A DNA stretch of 35,233 bases from a virus. The stretch spans positions 1 through 35,233 of the IMG/VR virus record IMGVR_UViG_3300025162_001474. The stretch is one strand, 5' to 3'. The notes beneath the pieces were generated by a model. The model had not been told where the DNA came from. It searched no databases and saw nothing but the letters and a program-made list of their open reading frames with translations. The position numbers were made by a program, and so were the translations under genes. Shown piece after piece: positions 1 to 6,715 of this stretch. Position 1 is the stretch's first letter; each line of letters opens with the position of its first letter.

Positions 1-275
1 CATTAACCGAGTTGAAAACCGCAGGAAGCATCACCACCATCAACGAGGGATTAAAAGCCATTTACACCCAACAGGGACATCACGAGTTAAAGACTTTCGA
101 CCAATGGGAAAAAGTAGGTATGCACGTGAAGAAAGGCGCAAAAGCACTTTATTTGTGGGGAAAGCAAACCGCCAAGACCATCACCGAGAACGGAGAAGAA
201 AAAGAAATCAAGTACTTTCCTATGTTAGCCGTTTTTTCTGATTTGCAAGTGTATAACTCTGATAATAACAAATAA
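1..275 (+). CDS. ArdC-like ssDNA-binding domain protein, 5' end outside window
   Basis: The reading frame is open to the left edge (first full codon at 3), so the TTG at 12 is probably internal and the gene starts before the window. The visible 90 residues carry the pattern TFDQWEKVGMHVKKGAKAL followed by LWGK and YFPMLAVFSDLQV. This resembles the N-terminal ssDNA-binding module of ArdC-type antirestriction proteins, in which a tryptophan-containing segment is followed by a G-x-x-V-K-K-G-x-K-A turn and a beta strand. Such proteins are carried by plasmids and conjugative elements, where they protect incoming DNA. The stop lies 3 bases before the next gene, so the two are likely co-transcribed. 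There is no metalloprotease domain after this module, so it is either a short form or the end of a longer protein. The family call is moderate; that the gene is real is clear. Confidence 0.6.
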   Translation, partial: LTELKTAGSITTINEGLKAIYTQQGHHELKTFDQWEKVGMHVKKGAKALYLWGKQTAKTITENGEEKEIKYFPMLAVFSDLQVYNSDNNK

Positions 276-278
276 GCC

Positions 279-1148
279 ATGAACACAAAATTTGATTTTC
301 AAAACAACAACATCGAAGTTTTAGACCTCGACACGCTGAAAGCGACACACAAAGAGAATGATATTTACGGCAATCCCTTACGAGGCGTTTATCATTACGA
401 AGTGATTAACCGGGTAATGGACATTTGCAAAAATTCCGGCTTGAATTACGAAGTAGAAGAAATTTTTGCAGCCCAGAACCGGAGCCGACAAAATCCGGGT
501 GTTGTTATCTTGCCACAGGTGGAAGCCATACACGGAGCAAACGCAGCACAAGCGCACATCCTTAGACGTGTTTATACCACCATCAGAATACACGACCAAG
601 AAACGCCCGAAATGACATCTAACATCGTCATCGCTTACCATCAGGACGGAATACAAATTGCTTTTGGTCCATGCGTTCGCATTTGTCACAATCAATGTAT
701 TTTGAACAAGGAGCGCATCGCAAGCAATTACGGCAAAGATGGCATATCCGATGAACAGCTTTTTGAAAGTGTGGGAGATTGGATGTCTAACTTTTTCGAT
801 TACAGAGAAACAGATTTACGCATACTTGCAAAGATGAAAGAAATCAACTGCACACAAAACGACGTTTTTCAATTAATCGGACTTTTGACCTCTTTACGAG
901 TTGCACACGACAGCGACAACGCAGAGTTAAGAAGCGAAGTAAAAACCTACCCATTGACACAGGCGCAAATTTCAGAATTTACAGAAGATTATTTGGAGAA
1001 AGCACAGGAGAGCAGTATTTTTTCGCTTTGGGATATTTACAACATCGCGACAGAATTGTACAAACCTGGCAAAACGGACATCCCGAACCTGATACCGCAA
1101 AATTTTGCACTGATGGAAGTATTAACAGACCGTTACAGCCTGAATTAA
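279..1148 (+). CDS. mobile-element protein, DUF3871-like
   Basis: A 289-residue cytoplasmic protein with no signal peptide or membrane segment. The middle contains a compact region with GPCVRICHNQCIL (near residues 130-142) and then a helical part (QLFESVGDWMSNFFDYRETDLRIL and so on). Size and character match the DUF3871-type proteins found in conjugative elements of Bacteroidota; their biochemical role is not known to me. The gene begins 3 bases after the ArdC-like frame and ends 11 bases before a small SymE-like gene, so the three form one transcription unit. The assignment to DUF3871 is from memory of family style and is tentative. A copied region next to integration or transfer genes outside the left edge is likely. 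The reading frame, ATG start and tight spacing make the gene itself secure. Confidence 0.55.
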   Translation: MNTKFDFQNNNIEVLDLDTLKATHKENDIYGNPLRGVYHYEVINRVMDICKNSGLNYEVEEIFAAQNRSRQNPGVVILPQVEAIHGANAAQAHILRRVYTTIRIHDQETPEMTSNIVIAYHQDGIQIAFGPCVRICHNQCILNKERIASNYGKDGISDEQLFESVGDWMSNFFDYRETDLRILAKMKEINCTQNDVFQLIGLLTSLRVAHDSDNAELRSEVKTYPLTQAQISEFTEDYLEKAQESSIFSLWDIYNIATELYKPGKTDIPNLIPQNFALMEVLTDRYSLN

Positions 1149-1159
1149 TAATTAAAAAA

Positions 1160-1399
1160 ATGGACAAATTACTAACAGTTTGCAGGGCTGCACAAGGGAA
1201 CAAATATACAAACGCCATAAACATCAAAGGGGAGTATCTGAAAAAGTACGGTTTTGAGCAGGGCGATTTTGTAAAAGTGAGCGTTACAAAGAACAAAATC
1301 ACGATTGAAAAAAATGTGGACACAGGGCTTTTGACCTGTATAGGAACGAAAAACCCTGCACTTTTGCAGATGATTGAGGGATTAAGTTTGACGCTGTAA
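1160..1399 (+). CDS. small SymE/AbrB-like swapped-hairpin protein
   Basis: The frame is open further upstream, inside the preceding gene, but the ATG at 1160 follows that gene's stop and an A-rich leader, so a 79-residue product is preferred. The core reads GEYLKKYGFEQGDFVKVSV followed by TKNKITIEK. That is the pattern of the AbrB-like fold seen in SymE-type proteins: a G-x-x-L start, a short helix, then G-F-x-x-G-D-x-V-x-V and a final beta strand ending I-x-I-E-K. SymE in enteric bacteria is an SOS-induced toxin of a type I toxin-antitoxin pair; relatives on mobile elements may instead bind DNA or RNA. No antisense antitoxin RNA could be identified here. It closes the left-hand operon. Fold assignment is reasonable, function is inference. 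Confidence 0.55.
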   Translation: MDKLLTVCRAAQGNKYTNAINIKGEYLKKYGFEQGDFVKVSVTKNKITIEKNVDTGLLTCIGTKNPALLQMIEGLSLTL

Positions 1400-1466
1400 G
1401 TGCCTGAAAAGGGCTGAAAATAGGCTTCTCGCTTCTTATTTGAAGGGGTGAAAAGCCGTTTTTGGA

Positions 1467-1490
1467 CTACTTTTGTCGCGCCAAAAGTAG
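1467..1490. repeat. 9-bp inverted repeat CTACTTTTG / CAAAAGTAG
   Basis: Two perfect 9-base arms separated by six bases (1476-1481). It lies 67 bases downstream of the SymE-like stop codon and ahead of a second hairpin. Similar palindromes built around ACTTTTG/CAAAAGT are frequent between genes in Bacteroidota, where they act as extragenic palindromes or terminators. Here it may mark the edge of the mobile-element operon. Confidence 0.6.
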
Positions 1491-1545
1491 CAAAAGGCGC
1501 AAACGCCCAAAATGGGCAGAGTTGAATGAAATATTTTGTAGTGTT

Positions 1546-1580
1546 AAAGCTCCTGTCTGTGAAGATCGGAGCTTTATTTT
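1546..1580 (+). terminator. intrinsic terminator, AAAGCTCC/GGAGCTTT stem
   Basis: A perfect 8-bp stem (1546-1553 with 1568-1575) encloses a 14-base loop and is followed by an ATTTTT tail. It separates the left mobile-element operon from the lipoprotein gene and fits a rho-independent terminator for the former. Confidence 0.7.
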
Positions 1581-1628
1581 TCGTTAAAGAACATTTGTAA
1601 AATTATTAATTATTAAAAATTAAATTCA

Positions 1629-1636
1629 TATCTTTG
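1629..1636 (+). promoter_or_regulatory. Bacteroidota -7 promoter box TATCTTTG
   Basis: TATCTTTG is an exact match to the TAnnTTTG box used by the Bacteroidota primary sigma factor. It lies 52 bases upstream of the lipoprotein ATG at 1688, in very A+T-rich DNA. No clear TTTG -33 box was seen at the ideal distance. A 7-bp hairpin (CAATAAT at 1649, ATTATTG at 1659) would lie in the 5' leader. Confidence 0.65.
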
Positions 1637-1687
1637 CAAATAAGATTCCAATAATAAAATTATTGTTCATGATAATCTTTCATAATT

Positions 1688-3253
1688 ATGAAAACAATCC
1701 GTAACTATGTTACTTCTCTTTTTGTATTAATTGGTTCAATCGCTTTCACAGCTTGCAACCCGATTGTGAAACCTGAATTACTTCCTATTTTAACGACAAA
1801 TGAAATAAGTCAAATATCTCAAAATACAGCTACATGTGGTGGAAATATCTCATCTGACAATGGTTTTGAGGTTGTTGCACGTGGCGTTTGTTGGAGCTTA
1901 AAACCAAATCCTACTATCAAAGATAGTTTGACGAAAGATGCTGCAGGAACAGGTGCTTTTACAAGTTCTGTAAAAAACTTATTGGCTGATACAACTTACT
2001 ATTTGAGAGCATACGCAACGAACAAAGATGGAACAGGATATGGACTTCAGATTACGTTTAAAACATCACCAGCGGTAACACCTGGACTTACCACTTCAGA
2101 AGTAACAAATATTACTGCAACTGCTGCCACAAGTGGAGGTAATATAACTTTTAATGGTGGTTTAGCGGTTACTACACGGGGAGTTTGTTGGAGTATATCA
2201 GAAAACCCAACTATATTAAATGACAAAACAACAGATGGTAGTGGAAGCGGAATATTTTCAAGTAATCTTACAAATTTACAATCAGGAAAAACTTATTATG
2301 TGAGGGCCTATGCAACCAATGCAACAGGAACGGCATATGGCACACAAGTAATATTTAAAACGCTTTCTGTCCCTACTGTAGCACCTTTAGCTGTTACTAA
2401 TAGAACAACTTCAACTGCCAGTATTAGTGCGAATATAACTTCCGATGGTGGAACACCTGTTACTTCACGTGGCATTTGTTGGAGCATATCATCAAATCCA
2501 ACTATTTCCAATTATATTACTTCTGATGGAACTGGTACTGGTATATTTACAAGTAATATAAGTGGACTGACTGAAGGTGCTATTTATTATGTTCGGGCAT
2601 ATGCCACTAATATCGTAGGAACAGCCTATGGTAGTCAATTGTCGTTATTGACATATAATAATCTTACTGTTGCAGACATTGAGGGTAATATATATCACAC
2701 GGTTACAATTGGCACACAAACTTGGATGGTAGAAAACCTTAAAACAACCAAATACAATGATGGTACAACAATCCCAATGGAAACCAATAGTAGAGCATGG
2801 GCTGCATTATCAACACCAGCATATTGTTGGTATTACAACGTTGCTACATATAATAATACTTATGGCGCTTTATATAACTGGTACTCAGTAAATTCTGGCA
2901 AATTAGCACCAATAGGTTGGCACGTACCTACTAATGTTGAATGGAATACTCTTACAACTTATCTGGGAGGTGCAAGTGTAGCTGGTGGAAAACTTAAAGA
3001 AACAGGAACAACACATTGGTCATCAACTTATATCGGAACTACCAATGAAACTGGTTTTTCTGCCCTTCCTGGTGGCGTTTGTGATAATAACGGCTCGTTC
3101 ACCTCCCTTGGCAACAACGGTATTTGGTGGAGTTCAACCGAGGATGTTGCTGTTAACGCATGGACAAGAAGCATGAATATCGGTAGCAGCGTAGTCAGTA
3201 GCTCAGAATTTAAAACGATGGGGCTCTCAGTGCGCTGTGTCAGAGATAACTAA
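1688..3253 (+). CDS. surface lipoprotein: three Fn3-like repeats plus FISUMP domain
   Basis: 521 residues. The N-terminus is a type II signal peptide with the lipobox ending FTAC, so Cys23 would be lipidated and the protein anchored in the outer or inner membrane. Residues about 31-128, 130-227 and 228-325 are three copies of a beta-sandwich repeat with the marks GGNI, RGVCWS (or RGICWS), NPTI and YYVRAYATN. The C-terminal part (about 326-521) is a FISUMP domain (Fibrobacter succinogenes major paralogous domain, a C-type-lectin/formylglycine-enzyme-like fold): QTWMVENLKTTKYNDGT, ALYNWYS, GWHVPTNVEWNTL, WWSSTE and a terminal SVRCVRD. It has its own promoter box at 1629 and no operon partner. 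The last ~190 bases look more G+C-rich than the rest, and several codons of the variable loop end in C or T after differing first bases; see findings. Role is probably binding or adhesion at the cell surface. Confidence 0.85.
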   Translation: MKTIRNYVTSLFVLIGSIAFTACNPIVKPELLPILTTNEISQISQNTATCGGNISSDNGFEVVARGVCWSLKPNPTIKDSLTKDAAGTGAFTSSVKNLLADTTYYLRAYATNKDGTGYGLQITFKTSPAVTPGLTTSEVTNITATAATSGGNITFNGGLAVTTRGVCWSISENPTILNDKTTDGSGSGIFSSNLTNLQSGKTYYVRAYATNATGTAYGTQVIFKTLSVPTVAPLAVTNRTTSTASISANITSDGGTPVTSRGICWSISSNPTISNYITSDGTGTGIFTSNISGLTEGAIYYVRAYATNIVGTAYGSQLSLLTYNNLTVADIEGNIYHTVTIGTQTWMVENLKTTKYNDGTTIPMETNSRAWAALSTPAYCWYYNVATYNNTYGALYNWYSVNSGKLAPIGWHVPTNVEWNTLTTYLGGASVAGGKLKETGTTHWSSTYIGTTNETGFSALPGGVCDNNGSFTSLGNNGIWWSSTEDVAVNAWTRSMNIGSSVVSSSEFKTMGLSVRCVRDN

Positions 3254-3320
3254 TACCTACAATATGACTCAGTCATTATTTGTCTTGCAAAAAAAGGTGG
3301 TTTGATAGTTTAATTAGAAT

Positions 3321-4592
3321 ATGAAAGAAATAGGAAATATTGACTTTCAACAAATGAATAATGCAATAAATTTCATCAATGAACTAATTGATGAGGATAA
3401 AAGTAATATGCAAAAATTATTTCTATTTTTAAATGAGTTCAATGAAATTTTTACAAAAGAAGAAGAAAAATTACCTTATCATATCAATCTTATTGATGAA
3501 CTGCACGCTAATGAAAATGCTCATAGTCGAATCCTTGGAAAATTATTGCAACAACAAGAATCAATAAACAAAAGATATGAAATTTTGGAAAGTTTTCTTA
3601 AATACATTATTGAAAATTACTCTAATTACGAAGATTTTGGAAGAATTCAAATCAATAAACCTAAGATAACACAAGAAAAGAGGCGAATTGATTTGTGGAT
3701 AAGAGATAAAGATTATGCTATAATCCTTGAAAACAAGGTTGGATGGGCAGGTGACCAGCAAGGTCAATTAGAAAGATATATTGATGTAACCAAAAAAGAT
3801 AATTATAATGAAGAACAAATTTATGTTATATATTTACCACCAACTTATGAGAAAGAGCCTGACAAACAAACTTGGGGAAAGTATTATGAACAAGATATTT
3901 ATAAAAATAGATATTTGAATTTGTCTTTTAAAGATGACATTCTTCCTTGGTTAAAAAATGACGTTCTTTCCCATGTTAGAAAAACAGATCGTTTTCTTTC
4001 TTCCTCGATTGAACAGTACATTGACCATTTGGAAGGTAAATTTAGTTTAAGAGCAATTAATAACAATATGAATATGGAATTACAGAATTTTATTAAAGAG
4101 AAGTTAGGAATAACTGAAGTCGAGCCAGAAATTGCCCTTAGAATTGTAACCGAGAAACGGCAAGAATTGGAAAATGCTTTAACTCAAATAAAGTCATTAC
4201 AGGATGAAATACATGCAGAAATAAACGAAAATTATTTCTCCAAGTGCCATAAAGAATTGATAAACTCAGGTCTGACTGCTTTACGAAAAATTGAAAGCTA
4301 TCCTGATTATTACCCAAGGTCAGTTGGAGTAAAGTTAACAAATAACTTGACTGTATGGTTAGGGAAGGAAGAGGGAATTGACGGTGAATTATTCTGCCAA
4401 ATAAATTTTATTGATAATAATAAAAAACTACCACAAAAAGTAAAACAGAAATTTAAAGAAATTTTCAGAAATGAAGATTTAGGTGAAGATGAAAAAAATG
4501 GTTTCCAGATTTGGGCATATATCGAAAAAAATGAAAATGCCATTATTTATTTAAAAGAATTTTGTGAAAAAATGAGCGACATCACAAGATAA
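3321..4592 (+). CDS. PD-(D/E)XK nuclease superfamily protein (PDDEXK_4 type)
   Basis: 423 residues. An N-terminal helical part leads to the nuclease core: RRIDLWI (Asp124), then AIILENKVGW (Glu137 and Lys139, the E-x-K pair) and DQQGQLERY (Asp145-Gln146). This D...E-x-K...DQ-x-QL arrangement is that of the PD-(D/E)XK family often named PDDEXK_4, common in defence islands and mobile elements. A conserved H-S-R-I-L-G-x-L-L segment (residues 68-76) precedes the core, as in other members. The second half is partly coiled coil (about 265-300) with no recognised domain. The gene stands alone between the lipoprotein and a large palindromic repeat. A second, distantly similar member lies at 19660. 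All visible catalytic residues are present, so it may be an active DNase; its trigger and target are unknown. Confidence 0.75.
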   Translation: MKEIGNIDFQQMNNAINFINELIDEDKSNMQKLFLFLNEFNEIFTKEEEKLPYHINLIDELHANENAHSRILGKLLQQQESINKRYEILESFLKYIIENYSNYEDFGRIQINKPKITQEKRRIDLWIRDKDYAIILENKVGWAGDQQGQLERYIDVTKKDNYNEEQIYVIYLPPTYEKEPDKQTWGKYYEQDIYKNRYLNLSFKDDILPWLKNDVLSHVRKTDRFLSSSIEQYIDHLEGKFSLRAINNNMNMELQNFIKEKLGITEVEPEIALRIVTEKRQELENALTQIKSLQDEIHAEINENYFSKCHKELINSGLTALRKIESYPDYYPRSVGVKLTNNLTVWLGKEEGIDGELFCQINFIDNNKKLPQKVKQKFKEIFRNEDLGEDEKNGFQIWAYIEKNENAIIYLKEFCEKMSDITR

Positions 4593-4613
4593 ATACCTAT
4601 AAACAAACTTTCC

Positions 4614-4729
4614 GCTCGTTGGCGCAAGTTTATAACTTGTGTCTTGCTTTGAAAAAAGCATTTTATTATTTTTTATTTGCTCTAACGAGCAACACACCGA
4701 TTACAAATCGGTGCGAGCGAGGCGTTAGC
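4614..4729. repeat. complex palindromic repeat, attC-like or REP-like
   Basis: Several nested inverted repeats fill the gap after the nuclease gene: GCTCGTT (4614) pairs with AACGAGC (4684); CAAGTT (4625) with AACTTG (4634); TGCTTT (4645) with AAAGCA (4655); CACCGATT (4695) with AATCGGTG (4706); and CTAACG (4682) with CGTTAG (4723). The last two together, an outer CTAACG/CGTTAG pair around an inner 8-bp stem, resemble the R''/L''/L'/R' order of an integron attC site, though the outer box is not a perfect match to GTTRRRY. Similar strings recur between genes in Bacteroidota, so a repetitive extragenic element is the other reading. No integron integrase is in the window. Confidence 0.6.
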
Positions 4730-4797
4730 ATAAAAAAATACAACAATCAAGAAAAAGGTAATAATAACCCTTCCGAAAGGACATAAAAAATTACAAA

Positions 4798-5190
4798 ATG
4801 AAAAAAATAGTAATTTCTCTAATTATTGTTTTTGCAACGATGACTGTGTTTGCTCAAACTCAAACAAACACGATTTCGATTGTTTCACCTGATAGTGCCA
4901 TTGTTTATCGACTTTTTTCAACAACAAATACGTGGACATTCATTAAGCTAAACACAAGAAATGGACAAATGTGGCAAGTTCAATACCACACAGAAAGCAA
5001 ATATCGTTTTGAGACTCCTTTATCTCTAACGACTCTCGTTTCAATAGAAAAGGAGAAAAATGGAAGATTCTTTCTTTATCCGACACACAATATGTATAAT
5101 TTCATTTTACTTGACCAAATTGATGGACGAGTATGGCAAGTTCAATGGGCAATGAAAGAAGAAGATAGGATGGTTATTCCATTAAATTAA
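4798..5190 (+). CDS. small secreted protein with two WQVQ repeats
   Basis: 130 residues with an N-terminal signal peptide: KK, a hydrophobic stretch, then VFA before Gln20, a good signal peptidase I site. No lipobox is present. The mature part contains two copies of one motif: a strand-like segment WTFIKLNTRNGQMWQVQY (about residues 46-63) and a matching NFILLDQIDGRVWQVQW (about 101-117). The shared pattern is N-F/T-x-I-x-L-x(4)-G-x-x-WQVQ-Y/W, suggesting two beta hairpins of a small repeat domain. I know of similar short exported proteins in Bacteroidota but no function. The stop lies 9 bases before the HNH gene, so the two may be co-transcribed, and the leader is A-rich. The product is probably periplasmic. 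Confidence 0.65.
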   Translation: MKKIVISLIIVFATMTVFAQTQTNTISIVSPDSAIVYRLFSTTNTWTFIKLNTRNGQMWQVQYHTESKYRFETPLSLTTLVSIEKEKNGRFFLYPTHNMYNFILLDQIDGRVWQVQWAMKEEDRMVIPLN

Positions 5191-5199
5191 AGGAATGTT

Positions 5200-6225
5200 A
5201 TGAGTATTAATGTTGAAGGTTTTAATAAAGAGGTCGAGTGCATTTACAAAGACGAACGATATTCTGTTCGTGATAATGGTGCTGTATTACGACATTGTCG
5301 AGAGGATAAACGACCTCGCCCAACAGACAACCAATGGACTTTTGGCAAACCAAATGAGAAAACTGGTTATATGGAAATCGCAGCCGTACGAGTTCATAGA
5401 ATCGTTGCAACGGCTTTTCACGGTGAAGCACCAACAAAAGAACACGTTGTTGACCACATAGACACCAACAAACGAAACAATAGACCAGGAAATTTAAGAT
5501 GGGTTACACGGTTAGAAAATGTATTGCTAAATCCAATCACAACCAAGCGTATCGCGTATGTTTGTGGTAGTGTTGAGAATTTTTTAGCTAATCCAGAAAA
5601 ATATCGAGACCAATTTCCCGAACCTAATCTTAGTTGGATGCAAGCAGTAACAGCTGAAGAAGCCAAAATTAGTTTGGAGCGAATGTTGGCGTGGGCTAAA
5701 AGTGACAAAAAATCTACTGGTGGCTCATTAGACAAATGGATTTATAGTAGAGAAATTATTCAAACTATACTTGAAACACAACCTAATTACATCCTGTCTA
5801 AAACACCAAATGCAGCACAACGTATTGTTACCCCTGATGATAAACCAAACGAATTTCCGAGTACTCCACAAGCGTTTGAAGGCGATCCATTGACAGCATA
5901 TTATGAGAGTTTGAATGAGGGAACGGTTTTCTTTCGCAACCATAATGGAGAATACGTGGTTGTGAAAAGTGGATTTTCCAAAGACAGAGAAACTTTATAT
6001 GTAATGACAAGATCTGCATATGTATGGCGAGAACGAGAGAATAGCGAATTTATCCCTATACCCATAGTTGAACTTACAGAAAAAATTTCTTATAAAGATT
6101 TACCTCATTCCCTTACGAGTATAACATATGAAGATGGGTTGTTTGTGCATGAAAAGTTGGAATTGGGTTTCCACCCGACGGAAATGTTGGAAGAAATATT
6201 CGCCAACTATACACAAGGGCTATAA
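5200..6225 (+). CDS. HNH endonuclease-domain protein
   Basis: 341 residues. The N-terminal ~110 residues form an HNH module of the phage/homing type (HNH_3-like): VHRIVATAFHG (His66), HVVDHIDTNKRNN (Asp85-His86, Asp88, Asn90) and NLRWVTRLEN (Asn98-Leu99-Arg100-Trp101). An opening segment with YSVRDNGAVL and a T-G-Y repeat resembles the short DNA-binding strand module often placed before this HNH type. The remaining two thirds (about 120-341) match no family I recognise; they are mixed alpha/beta and end with an acidic helical tail. Such genes are typical freestanding nicking or homing nucleases of phages and mobile elements. It follows the secreted repeat protein by 9 bases, an odd pairing of an exported and a DNA-cutting protein that may be accidental. 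All core HNH residues are intact. Confidence 0.75.
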   Translation: MSINVEGFNKEVECIYKDERYSVRDNGAVLRHCREDKRPRPTDNQWTFGKPNEKTGYMEIAAVRVHRIVATAFHGEAPTKEHVVDHIDTNKRNNRPGNLRWVTRLENVLLNPITTKRIAYVCGSVENFLANPEKYRDQFPEPNLSWMQAVTAEEAKISLERMLAWAKSDKKSTGGSLDKWIYSREIIQTILETQPNYILSKTPNAAQRIVTPDDKPNEFPSTPQAFEGDPLTAYYESLNEGTVFFRNHNGEYVVVKSGFSKDRETLYVMTRSAYVWRERENSEFIPIPIVELTEKISYKDLPHSLTSITYEDGLFVHEKLELGFHPTEMLEEIFANYTQGL

Positions 6226-6379
6226 TGGACAGGCTGAGTTTCAATAGATAATTATTATAATGATAAACAAAAAAAAATATGTGATAACCAAATCGCCGAA
6301 CGCTTAACACACACTTGGTCATTGGCTGGCTGAAGTGAATTAGCTAGTTTTGCTCTTGCATTAATTTTTCTTATTCAAT

Positions 6380-6420
6380 CAATAAAGTCACTCCCAAGTG
6401 GCTTTATTGTTATTTTTTCT
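6380..6420 (+). terminator. intrinsic terminator, 12-bp stem
   Basis: CAATAAAGTCAC (6380-6391) pairs with GTGGCTTTATTG (6398-6409), eleven Watson-Crick pairs plus one G-T, around a six-base loop, followed by TATTTTTT. It would end transcription from the secreted-protein/HNH pair and insulate the defence operon. Confidence 0.8.
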
Positions 6421-6435
6421 CAGTAACTACAATTT

Positions 6436-6463
6436 TTACCCCGACTTACCCCGACTTACCCCA
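6436..6463. repeat. tandem decamer TTACCCCGAC, about 2.8 units
   Basis: TTACCCCGAC occurs at 6436 and 6446 and again, cut after TTACCCC, at 6456. The exact 10-base period places the units on nearly the same face of the helix. It may be a protein-binding site or the trace of a recombination site; nothing more can be said. Confidence 0.6.
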
Positions 6464-6600
6464 CTTTACAAATTCTAATTACAGGTAGAAAAAATGTCCT
6501 TTCCCTACCACCAAATTTCAGTCAATGATGTATGAAACCCCGGAATTTTCACTCTTAATTGACAAGTTTCAGTGTGTAGAAATACAAACTCAAAATCTTT

Positions 6601-6643
6601 TTTCACAAACATATAAAAATGTGAAATGAATTATGTAGTTTTG
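6601..6643 (+). promoter_or_regulatory. candidate promoter and operator of methyltransferase operon
   Basis: TAGTTTTG (6636-6643) fits the TAnnTTTG -7 box. Where the -33 element would lie there is an inverted repeat, TTTCACA (6601-6607) and TGTGAAA (6620-6626). A repressor bound there could block transcription. A second inverted repeat, TGGTTTGTA (6660-6668) and TACAAACCA (6679-6687), lies in the predicted 5' leader and could act as operator or hairpin. Confidence 0.45.
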
Positions 6644-6715
6644 TAGGTAATTAATGAATTGGTTTGTACTAAATATAATACAAACCATTCATTTTTTAAT
6701 CTAATTCAATCCTGC

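Larger units (their letters stand above)
6226..6715. other. intergenic region ahead of the methyltransferase operon
   Basis: About 490 bases without a convincing gene. It holds a strong terminator (6380-6420), a short tandem repeat of TTACCCCGAC (6436-6463, nearly three units), a candidate promoter box with flanking inverted repeats (6601-6643) and another inverted repeat (6660-6687) that ends 29 bases before the methyltransferase ATG. The rest is A+T-rich with nothing recognised. Confidence 0.6.

Noticed and set aside
5210-5461. Overlapping 83-codon ORF within the HNH gene
   Set aside because: It is an out-of-frame reading of the HNH coding region, which has all its motifs in the other frame.
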